Shown here: piece by piece, positions 37,301 to 49,300 of the stretch
How the letters are laid out: every line of letters starts with the position of its first letter
Numbering within the stretch: position 1 is the stretch's first letter
DNA from: Puffinus mauretanicus
Taxonomy: Eukaryota; Chordata; Aves; Procellariiformes; Procellariidae
Assembly (NCBI GenBank): GCA_023333565.1
Contig: JAJKFH010002646.1
Location: 1,984,001-2,048,000 of the forward strand
Length of the DNA: 64,000 nucleotides
Direction of reading: 5' to 3'
The notes under the pieces: generated by a model
What the model saw: the letters and a program-made list of their open reading frames with translations, nothing else
Database searches by the model: none
Told to the model about the DNA's origin: nothing
Translations under genes and position numbers: made by a program

Positions 37301-40300
37301 TATGGCTAACAAACCAGAGGCAATTTTTATTCTTGAAATGGATGTTAAAAAGGACAAAACCCAATTGTTTTTTCTTAAGAACATTAAAGTGATGGCATTT
37401 CCTGGCTTGCGGTGCTTTGTGGTGGTGTTTCTTTGTAGTGGGAGGCTACAAGTTAAGATCAGGAGATAATGTTAACATTGCAAGGAAACAGGAGAAAAAA
37501 ACCATGATGCATGTTTGTGCTCATTAAATGAATTCTTCAAAGGAATCAGGATGAAAACAAAATAAAGATTGCCAGCCATGCACGAGTAACAATATTGAGT
37601 GTTCTGGATGTTTTTTAAGGGAGCTGGCTGAAACTGACACAAACAGTTCACCCTCATGGAGGTGTTTACAGTTTCTAGAATGTAATGATCATCTCCCTGT
37701 TCTGCTCCAGATGAAAATAATGATTGAATTTTGAATTTCTACGAAATTTGTCACCCTCTAACACCAGTCCTAGCTGTCCTTAAGCAGGGAAATACTCAGG
37801 AGGTCTGAGGACATGCCAGAGTGAAAAATAAATCATCCGTGGTAGTTAGGGCTAAAAAGACAGAATAGGAACAGCCCTTTTCAGCATTGCCGGTTTGAGC
37901 AGTGGTGGGACATGTATCTAACCGCTTTGGTGTATTCTTTCATTTACATTACAAAGGAACGTTTTTGGCAGAAAGTCGGTGTAAGCAGTATTCATTATTC
38001 CTTTAAGGGGCTTGATAATTCAGTATGTTAATGCACTGCAGGCTATCAATGCTGTCAACAATCCACCAAGATATAAATTAAACCTTGTTCCAGCATCAGT
38101 ATTTCTGTATGCATTTAATAGGATTGGAGCTCAGATCATGAGGTGAAAACTAGTGATGTTTTGTGAGACAATTTGGGCCAGGGGGAAAACACCAGGAGCT
38201 GATTAAAACTTGTGACAGAAGTCATCATTAGCGCACTGGGTATGAAAATGACAGAAAATGAGAAAAGTGATTCAATCTGACAAAAAAAACCCCAACCCTC
38301 AAGAGGAATCCTTAAGTACATCTCTGAAGTCTGGCTCAGATATGGAAAGGAGAAGTGGGCTTCTCGTGCAGCTTTGGACATCAACAGCGTGGGTGCCTCT
38401 AAATAGTTGCTCAGCGTCCCCTTACAGTCAGTGGAGAAAAACTGGAACTTTTAGGTCATGAATCATTTAATCTTAACACAGACATTTAAAGGGCCTGATG
38501 AAATGCCTCTTTCTTTGTCTTCTTTATAAAGGGAGAGCAACTGACTGACTTACATGTAGACATCTACACTGAAGATACCTAAAGTTACCCGAGAAGAGAG
38601 CCATCTTCAGTACCTAGAAACATTTTGATTTACTAGGCTGAGCTTGTTCTGCCTGGCCATCTGATGAATGACTGACAAACTCAGCTGGTTTAAAGGACTC
38701 TTGCAAAGCTTGGTCCCGCCAGGAGGGCAGCTCCAAACTGCAGTGGTGTCACACAGAAGTCACAGTGCAACTCTCAGCACCCAACTTTGCTGCAATAAAG
38801 TAGCTGGCGAGTCTCCACAGACTTGCTCTGTGGAGAATGAAGGAAGAGGGAGACTGCCACAGCAAAAGATTCAGAACTGTAATCTTTTGCTGGCGCTTTG
38901 AGGGTGCATCTATATTTGTGTTTTAGTCTGGATCAGAAGAGAGCTTTTAAAGCTAATTTTTTTTTTTTAGATCAAGTACACGGGCAGATGGAGTCCAGGA
39001 GTGTACCCAATGCACTTCAGACGCAATGGGCATTCAGTCCATGGGCCCAGATTAGGACTACTCTGAACAAGAAAAAAATCCCTAACATGTTTATAGTGTG
39101 GGTGTTGGGTCCTCGGCACTGACTGTTTTGCTTTTCAGGCCTGCTATTGGTTTTCACTATCTGCTACTATAACATAAAGTGAACAAGGCCCTGGAAGAGC
39201 CCCTTGCTCCATTAACCATTGGAGGAGTTTAGGAAGACAAGATAGCTAAGTTAGCATGCTCAAAAGTGAATGAAACGAATAACCACCAAATGGACTCTAC
39301 GTTAGTTTTGCAAAATCCACTCTTTAAACAAAGGAAACATCCATTAAACATAGGCAGAAACAAGTCTAAGGCATGAGGTAGTGAATTAACTGAGGATGCA
39401 AAATACCTGCTGATTACCGATTACTCTTCCAGGCCTACAGAGTTAGTATATCTGTCTGAGATGGCTAGTAAATTCAAAGTACAGCTACCTGTGGGGTTTT
39501 GTTTATAGCAGTACAGCTTCAGGACTTCATCCAAGCATAAATTGTAGTAAACTAACCGTGACATTATTACCTACCGGTTAACATGGCTGCAAAAGAACAA
39601 TACAAACTGCAAAACAAAGGATGAAGACCATTTCCAGCACTACTGATCTAGCTGAGTACACCAGTTACCCCTGTGAGAAGTAATATTGCACACCTGATAA
39701 TAAAGTATTATTATCTCTACTGGAGTCCCAATAAAAAAGAAAATACTTAGATTAAATCTTTTAATTACAAGATGGTACAAGAAGCTGATGAGACATACTG
39801 CTAACCAGGGCTCTAACCAAGATGGCATGAAGCATACTGAAGTCAGCTTAAAGGTAGTCCAGAATTTCTACTGATTTTGGATCAATCTTTTGGAAAAGGC
39901 AGACCTGGGGCAGTACTTGGATAGAAGACTGCCTGGCAACACCTGGTCCTGTAGGTTTTTGGTGAGTTACCAACACTGTTTTAGCCACAGATCCAAAGCA
40001 CAGCACCACGATGAAGAAGGTTAACTCCATCCTAGCCAGACCAGTACACTGCTCAAATTCTTCCACACACCTTGCCACCCAAGAATCGGTGCCTCACGAA
40101 GACTCCTGTGTCACATCCCCTACCAGCTGGCTACCCTTATGAGAAGACAAAATCAGGTTCACAGCCCACATCCATATGAGAGCTCTGATTGCATAGGGAT
40201 GTTCAAGAAACTGAGTGGTCATTGCAATAAGGCTGGAAACATCTACCCTGGAGGAGAAGGGGAAGGTGCCGTTCTTCACTCTCCCCACAAAGCAGCTCCC

Positions 40301-43300
40301 AGAGGAGAGGAGGAAAGTGTAACTGCTGTTGTCTCCATGAAATGATTCTCCAGAGATTGGGAGGGCAGTGATGCAGAGGCCAAATACCAGACTGGGCTCA
40401 AAGCCAGTGCTTTTATCATAGGTTTCCCAGGCAAGGCAAAACAAAATAATAAACAATGAAAACAGCAAAAGCTGAAAGGAATTATTAACAAGTCCTGGAA
40501 TTCAAGAAAGAGAGCAAGTAACAGAGCAGGTAAGGGAGGTAAGGGAGCAAATATGCCATCATTGGGACCAGCAACAGCAAATCAGTCATTATCTTGAACC
40601 CATCAAGCAGCACATCGGGTGCCAGAAGGGACTGTGGTTGGTTGACCCTGGCCAGCAGCCAAGCACCCGCATAGCTGCTTGCTCACTCCCCCCACTCCAG
40701 TGGAACAGAGGGAGAAAATAGGAAGAACAAAAGTGAGACAACTCGTGGGTTGAGATAAAGACAGTTTAATAAGTAAAGGAAAAATCAAAAAACAAGTGAA
40801 CCAAAGGAGGCCTCTTACCACCTGCCATAGGCAGACCAATGCCCAGCCGGTCCCTGAACACTCGCCACCTATGAAGCCACCCCCTGTTCCTTCTTCTTCC
40901 TCTACCTCAGTTTTTATTGCTGATGCTATATGGTGTGGAACAACCCTTTGGCCAATTTGTGTCAACTGTCCTGGCTGTGTCCCCTCCCAACCGCTTGTGC
41001 ACCCCCAGACTACTTGCTGAGCGGCAGAGTGAAAAAAAGAGAAATCCTTGACACTGTGCAAGCACTGCGCTTTGAGAGCCCACTGGTGTGTTACCAACAC
41101 TGCTTTAGCCACAAATCCAAAACACTGTACCGTGTGGGCTGCTATGAATTAAATTAACTCCATGCCAGCCAGACCACTACACCCTGGAGCTACTGCTCCA
41201 AGTGATCATTACAAGAATTGCTTCACATGACATTATCTACGAGTGCCTTCATTGCTTCACAAGCTTTAAGGTCTTCCTCATACAATGTAATTGCATACTT
41301 TCAGGGAAGTTACAAAACCTTTTATCCTTCCTGTAAACAAATGGATACTTAGGAAGAAAAAATGACATACTTTGCATACTTTGTTCTTTACCAGTCCTGA
41401 TTTAAAAAAAAATAGATTTGGCATGTTTCCATAGTTCCTTTTTTAAAGACTAGTAAGCTGTTCCAACCCTTCATAGTTCAATCTGAGTATGTGGTTAAAA
41501 TTGAGTTTTCCTGAGAAGGCTACTCTGAGTAAAATTTTAGCAAAGCTGCTACCAAAGGATCAAAATATCTTTTACTTTAAAAAAACAAAAAAACCAACCT
41601 TTTTGAAGTATATTGGAACAAGAATATCTCATCAGTTTTTTGCTTTGTAAAATAGGTGTATTAAGGAAAAAAGATCTGTAGGATGACTTTAACTATTCAC
41701 CTATAAAATTCAAACTTTGTTGCACTAATTTTCTGAGATAGCATAAAAATACCAGAAAGGCTAAATGTAATGTTCTACAAAGAACCACAACATTTTCATT
41801 TTTGCATACTATATACAAAACTAAAGGGGCACAATTCAATACATCTCTTAATAACTAATGTTCTTTAAAAACAGAAATTTAAAATCAATCCTTGTATTTC
41901 TACTTCCAGTCAAATAAAATCAGACATTAATACAATTGCAGCTTCTCTGCATGGCAGCAAAACAACGCAGACAATTCTGGTCCTCTGTGGGTATCTCTGC
42001 GTATAACATTGTCCTGGTTTCGGCTGGGATAGAGTTAATTTTCTTCCTAGTAGTTGGTATAGTGCTGTGTTTTGGATTTAGTATGAGAATAATGTTGATA
42101 ACACACTGATGTTTTAGTTGTTGCTAAGTAGTGTTTACTCTAGTCAAGGACTTTTCAGCTTCCCATGCTTGGCCAGGTGCACAAGAAACTGGGAGGGAGC
42201 ACAGCCAGGACAGCTGACCCAACTGGCCAACGGGGTATTCCATACGATATGACGTCATGCTCAGTATATAAAGCTGGGGGAAGAAGAAGGAAGGGGGGAC
42301 GTTCGGCGTGATGGTCTTCCTAAGTAACCATTACGTGTGATGGAGCCCTGCTTTCCTGGAGATGGCTGAACACCTGCCTGCCGATGGGAAGTAGTGAAGG
42401 AATTCCTTATTTTGCTTTGCTTGTGTGCGTGGCTTTTGCTTTGCCTATTCAACTGTCTTTATCTCAACCCATGAATTTTCTCACTTTTACCCTTCTGATT
42501 CTCTCCCCCATCCCACTGGGGCGGGAGTGAGCGAGCGGCTGTGTGGAGCTTAGTTGCTGACTGGGGTGAAACCATGACACATGGTTTCACACACTGATGT
42601 AATGATACTTCTTCATTCTCTAACCCTTCCCATTCATTTGCAAAGGAGGTGTACATTAAAATCACCAAGAATTCTTCTATTGAAAGGATTTACTTCCTTC
42701 AGGAATGGAGACAGCTAGCAAAGCTAAGCAATAGAACAATCTAGAGAGAATCATACTGCTTCAGCTGTGAACAAAAAGTTACATCCTTCCTCATGCCTAC
42801 CTTTCATAACAGCAGCATCCCTCCCATTCTCCTTGTAAATCAGCCTCTTATTGCTTGTATTAAACTAACATCCACTGGTCCCAATCAAGGACTTATTGTG
42901 CCGTGCCCCTGTACAAAGCCATAGCAAGCTATTTCCCTGAGCTTGAGTAACTCACTTGGGATCTCAGCTCATGTAAGCACTGCTGCGACAGTCATATAGC
43001 ATATGGCAGTACAGCAGCACCATTCACCTGCAAAACTAGCTCTAAATTAAGACAAAATGCAACCAAGTGATGTGAAAATTGAACACAGAGAGCATGGGAG
43101 GGTGGATGAGATGGGTAACACTGAGAAAGTGGTGTGTCTTCACTTTGGTGGGCTGCAAGCAGAAGGTGCAGGACTCAGGGATAGATCACTTGGTTTCTTG
43201 GCCCCAGGGTTTACTTCAGGTTCCTGTCACGCATCAGCAAAGGTCTGTGAGGTGCCATCACCTGGCTTGTGCAACGCTATTCCCCTACAACACGTGAAGT

Positions 43301-46300
43301 GCACATCAGCACCAGAGCCCTGCCCTGAGGGCACAGACCACAGAGTCTGGCAGCAGAACTGACCCCTGCTTCTCCAGCCGCAGGTGGGTTTGCTTGCTGC
43401 CAAGGTAGAAGGTTTGCACCCAGGCTGACACCAGCACAGGCTACTGTGAAATGCCCACACCACTGTCCCCTGATGGGTAGCTCCTGCTGTACCTATTCCC
43501 TGCAAAGCTGAGTCACTGGGTACAAAGTGCAAAGACAGTGTTCAGTTGATGTGACACACATGACAAGGCATTCAAAACAAGAATACAGTATTGACAAGGT
43601 ATTGTGGTAAATGCCATGGTAACCTAAAGAATTTAACTGAGAACATGCTGTGTAGGATCTCTGCCTACTTGGCCCAGCTAGTGAAAATCAGCTTTCTTCC
43701 ACTCCCATATTGAACTATTTGTCCCTAGTGTGATGTTAACTCTGCATATATCTAGGCTCAGCATTCCTCCAACACTAGGCAAGAGCTAGTTATGAAGCCG
43801 TTCTTTCAGCTGCTGCTCTTACACCAACACTTGAGGTTACCCAAATGAAGATGTACACCATGCTCACGGGCTCTGAGCAGACTTTTTCAGTGTTAGACAG
43901 GAGGGAGAGTGTGATTCAGTTGCCCAAGCTCAGGTGTCTGGTAACATCTGAGATGTTCAGGGGAATCAGAGACGTCCAGTATAGCAAGATATGACACAGG
44001 GCTTCTGCTGGATTTACACCCTAAAAGTAGCATCTGTTGGCCAAGCAGGACATCTGAGGACATGTCAAGTTGGCAGACTCTTTTGCATGGACAATTTAAG
44101 AGACAGCACAGGATGGGACTCTGGTTGGAAATTTAGACGTTAAGTGTTTAACTGTTTACTTCTGTGCTGTGTCTCCAAGCTCCACAAGAGTCAGTGGGAA
44201 ATCTAACCAACAGGGTTTATTGTAATCCATGACAACCTATCCAACACAGCTCAGGAAACCTAAAAATGATTTCATAGAATCATAGAATCATTTAGGTTGG
44301 AAGAGACCTTTAAGATCATCGAGTCCAACTGTAAACCTAACACTGCCAAGTCCACCACTAAGCCATGTTCCTAAATGCCATGTCCCTAAATGCCACGTCT
44401 GCAGGCCTTTGAAATACCTCCAGAGATGGTGACTCAACCACTTCCCTGAGCAGCTGTTCCAATGCTTGACAACCTTTTCAGTGAAGAAATTTTTCCTAAT
44501 GTCCAATCTAAACCTCCCCTGGCGCAACTTGAGGCCATTTCCTTTTGTCCTATCACTTGTGACTTGGGAGAAGAGACCGACACCCACTCACTACAACCTT
44601 CTTTCAGGTAGTTGTAGAGAGTGATAAAGTCTCCCCCGAGCCTCCTTTTCTCCAGGCTAAACCACCCCAGTTCCCTCAGCTGCTCCTCACAGGACTTGTG
44701 CTCTAGACCCTTCACCAGCTTCGTTGCCCTTCTCTGGACACGCTCCAGCACCTCCATGTCCTTCTTGTAGTGAGGGGCCCAAAACTGAACACAGTATTCG
44801 AGGTGCGGCCTCACCAGTGCCTCATTGCAGAGTAGACACATGATGGCTAGTTAGCTGAGGCTCTCTACTCTCACTGAAATGGGAGTATACAGCAGTAGCA
44901 AGGCTGTAAACACCTACACTAAGGCATGAATCTCAAGCGGGATCCTTCTCACCTAGCCAGAGCATTTTTGACAACTATGTTCTATAAGAAAAAAAAGCAA
45001 AAAGCATCATTGCCTAGTTTTTACTTTTATGGTGGTGCATTGGTTTGGTTGTGGGTTGTGGCAACTACAGCAGAGAGTTATTCACACAAAAACCACATTG
45101 CAAATAGGTATCAAAAAAAAACCCAAACAAAAAGCCTTTCCTTACTTACTAGAAATGTTACAAAATGTTCCCCCTTTTCTTTTATGACAGCACAATGACA
45201 GTCATGTTTATTTTGTATCTCTCCATTGAAACGATCCAAAGTCATAAAGCCTCAGAAAATCAACTGAAGTTAGACAGTTGCTAAGCTAAGACTGGCATCG
45301 TCCTGACCCAGGCTGACTGTATTCCACCATACATCTATATCCATCTGCTATTTTCCTTCTGTTATGCCAAGATTATCCATCACTTGGGTCAAGGGAATGA
45401 CTTTTATTTTGTGGCTGTTTAGGACTAAGGAATACGTGCTACAAGAATACAAATCATCAGTACCACAATGCCTGTGATGATTTATTCTCCCCTGCAAGCT
45501 TGCCTCTTCTGCAGGAGACCTGAAATCTTTGCATGCTTTTTGTGAAGAGGCATGTACTTTTTTAACACTTGCACCTCCAATAACTAGTGAAAACAATTCA
45601 GGATAATCAATCTTTTAAGCTTTTCTGCTGAGCATCAACATACTCATCAGGAGCCAGGACCACTGGTTATATTCTTTAGATTCACAACAGGTGGTGTCAC
45701 AGGTGCTCTTGTCAACCAAAACCAGTAAAGGAGTGAACAGGTATGCGAAGGGAGAGCTGAGCACGGAGCAAACCAGGGGCAGATTTTGTTTATGGGCTGA
45801 GCAGTTAGTCCAGGAAACAGGCTGAAGCCAGTAGAGGAGACTGGACTTCCATTGCAGAAGCTTTCTGCTGGTATTTGTAAAGTAATTACATCAGTAATTC
45901 TACAAGAAGGAATCTCTGAGAAATCTGCTGCCACTAAGGAAAGTGCAGTAGCTATGGTTACCGAGCAAACGGGGAGAGGAGGCAAAGCTGAACCACAGCT
46001 CTGGGCACTGTACACCATTTTTAACACCAAAAGCCTAGTTTTAGCTTTCAAAAATACAACAGCCACCCACGTTTTCTATTACAGTATATGTGTGTGTATC
46101 TATGTCTGTGTGTGTATATATAGATAGATGTAGATATATATACACAGAGGTGCAGACAGATATATAGTAGGATAAGGAGATGACAAAGAGAACAAAAAAT
46201 GTAGTCAGCTTTTAGACCATCATACAACTATGAAGTTCGTCACGTACTCATAGGCAACAATCTTGTACTCTTGGTTAGACAGCCCAGGGCCTGCACCATG

Positions 46301-49300
46301 GGACTTTCCCCAGGGAACTTCTGCTGCCACAAAGAGGAAATGGGTGTCTTCATTTGCCCCTGAGGATTTCTCAAGAGGTACAAGTAGTTCCCTGTAAGGG
46401 AACTATGTCTATATTGCAGGCTTAGTGCAACCCTTCTAGAAAAGCTCCTATTAACCTTAAGGCTCATGAGCCTAAGTACTACTGTAGTGTAGCAGCAGCA
46501 ATGTGGAACTTGGCACGTACCATAAACCCCCCTGAGAAACTGGGTAAACATTTAGGCAATTAATCCACATTGAATTTCACATAAAATGGCTTCACATAGT
46601 CATCGAGCTCATTAACTGGTGTTTTTGAAACAGGGTGGGGATAGGTTAATGGGCTGTAGCACGGCCTGCATGGTGGGTGTTATAAGGGAGAGTTTACGTA
46701 CTGCACAGTTTCCCAAGTCCTTCACGTCTCCAGTCAGCAACAGCCTGGGCGCATCCACCATGATTTGGACCTGGGTATGCCCACGTAGCTGCCTTCACAT
46801 CTTTGATGGCAATGTCTTAAAGCCATACCTATGCTGCCCAGAAAGAGTCCTCTCCTGAGTGGCCATGAACGTGGCCCATTCCACTCCTTCCCCACACTGC
46901 TGTCTCACAGACAGTCCCCAGATGCTTGCCGCAGCACAGTGCCTGACACACCGTCAGACAAAGCACCCTGGACGCTTGAGTTCCTGGGCTATCTGGACAG
47001 CTACGCCTGGCTGTGCCTTAGTGCACACTTGTAGTCTAATCATGGTTTCTTCAGCATACCATGTAGACATACACTCTGAGGCTGCAGTTCAAATTAGTCA
47101 TCTAGGTTTCCTCTTCAGTCACAAGGAAGAAGCAGGCACCATCGTCTCATTCATCTCAGGCACCTCCTCAGTACAAAACCCTTTCAAGGTGTTTATATCA
47201 CTAAGCTAATTATCTAGACTCCCTCTGTAGACTAGCTAAGAGTTTGGTCTCTAAAGTCAGGTGAACTGAATCCCGTCCCTTACAGTTTCCTGAAGGTGGA
47301 ATGGGCTGCTACCAATTTGTCCCTGTGAATCTCTTCTCCAAAAGGACAATAGGACAGCAGTGGCTGTTTGGTAACAGACAGAGCAGAGCCCTCTGCTTTG
47401 ACACCAACTTCGAGATGAAACAGTGTCTAATACTGGGAATGGATGAGGAGCCGACTGAGAGCTTATGGGTCAGGATTAAAGGGAGGGCAGGGACAGGTGA
47501 CATTACGGTGGGGGTCCGCTACAGGCCACCCGACCAGGAAGACCAAACGGATGAGGCCCTCTACAGACAGATAGAAGCAGCCTCATGTTCACACGCCCTG
47601 GTCCTCATGGGGGACTTCAGCCACGCCGTTATCTGTTGGAGGGACAACACAGCAGGGCATAAGCAATCCAAGAGGTTCCTGGAATGCATCAATGATAACT
47701 TCCTTCTCCAAGTGATAGAGGAGCCAACGAGGAGAGGTGCTATGCTGGACCTTGTTTTCATGAACAGGAGGGGCTGGTGGGGAATGTGAAGCTCAAGGGC
47801 AGCCTTGGCTGCAATGACCATGAAATGGTGGAGTTCAAGATCCTTAGGGCACCGAGGAGGGCACACAGGAAGCTCATTACCCTGGACTTCAGGAGAGCAG
47901 ACTTTGGCCTCTTCAGGGATCTGCTTGGTAGAGTTACATGGGATAAAGCCTTGGAGGGAAGAGGGGCCCAAGAAAGCTGGTTAATATTCAAGGACCACCT
48001 CCTCCAAGCTCAGGAGCAATGCATCCCAACAAAGAGGAAGTCAGGCAAAAACACCAGAAGGCCTGCGTGGATGAACAAGGAGCTCCTGGACAAATTCAAA
48101 CACAAAAAGGAAGCCTACAGAGGGTGGAAGCAAGGACAGGTAGCCTGGGAGGAAGACAGAGAAATTATCCAAGCAGCCAGGGATCAGGTTAGAAAAGCTA
48201 AAGCCCTGATAGAATTCAATCTGGCCAGGGACATCAAGGGCAACAAGAAAAGCTTCTACAGGTACGTCAGGGATAAAAGGAAGACTAGGGAAAATGTGGG
48301 CCCTCTCTGGAAGGAAACGGGAGACCTGGTTACCCAGGATATGGAGAAGGCTGAAGTACTCAGTGACTTTTTTGCCTCAGCCTTCACCGGCAACTGCTCA
48401 AGCCTCACCGCCCAAGTCGCAGAAGGCAAAGGCAGGGACTGGGAGAATGAAGAGCTGCCCACTGTAGAAGATGATCAGGTTCGAGACCATCTAAGAAACC
48501 TGAAGGTGCACAAGTCCATGGGACCTGATGAGATCCATCCGTGGGGCCTGAGGGAAGTGGCGGATAAAGTTGCTAAGCCACGATCCATCATATTTGAGAA
48601 GTTGTGGCAGTAAGGCTAAGTTCCCATTGACAGGAAAAGGGGAAACATAACCCCCATTTTTAAAAAGGAAACAAAGGAGGACCCGGGAAACTACAGGCCA
48701 GTCAGTCTCACCTCTGTGCCTGGGAAGATCATGGAGCAGATCCTCCTGGAAGCTATGCTAAGGCACATGGAGGACAGGGAGGTGATTAGAGACAGCCAGC
48801 ATGGCTTCACCAAGGGCAAGTCCTGCCTGACCAACCTTGTGGCCTTCTATGATGGAGTGACTACATCAGCGGACATGAAAAGAGCTACAGAGGTCATCTA
48901 TCTGGACCTCTGTAAGGCCTTTGACACGGTCCCCCACAACATCCTTCTCTCTAAACTGGAGAGATATGGATTTGATGGGTGGACTGTCCGGTGGATGAGG
49001 AATTGGTTGGATGTTTGCATCCAAAGGGTAGTGGTCAATGGCTCAATGTCCAGATGGAGATCAGTGACAAGTGGTGTCCCGCAGGGATCTGTATTGGGAC
49101 CAATATTGTTTAATCTCTTCATCAATGACATAGACAGTGGGATTGAGTGCACCCTCAGCAAGTTTGCAGACAACACCAAGCTGAGTGGTGTGGTTGACAT
49201 GCCTGAGGGACGGGATGCCATCCAGAGGGACCTGGACAAGCTTGAGAAGTGGGCCCATGTGAATCTCATGAGGTTCAACAAGGCCAAGTGTAGGGTCCTG

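Larger units (their letters stand above)
32591..39954. other. Introns of the unnamed gene (32.6-40.0 kb, apart from the listed exons)
   Basis: AT-rich; no LTR or CR1 recognised. Two short stretches at about 34236 and 38430 resemble each other and one at 6100, suggesting an old dispersed repeat. Confidence 0.5.
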
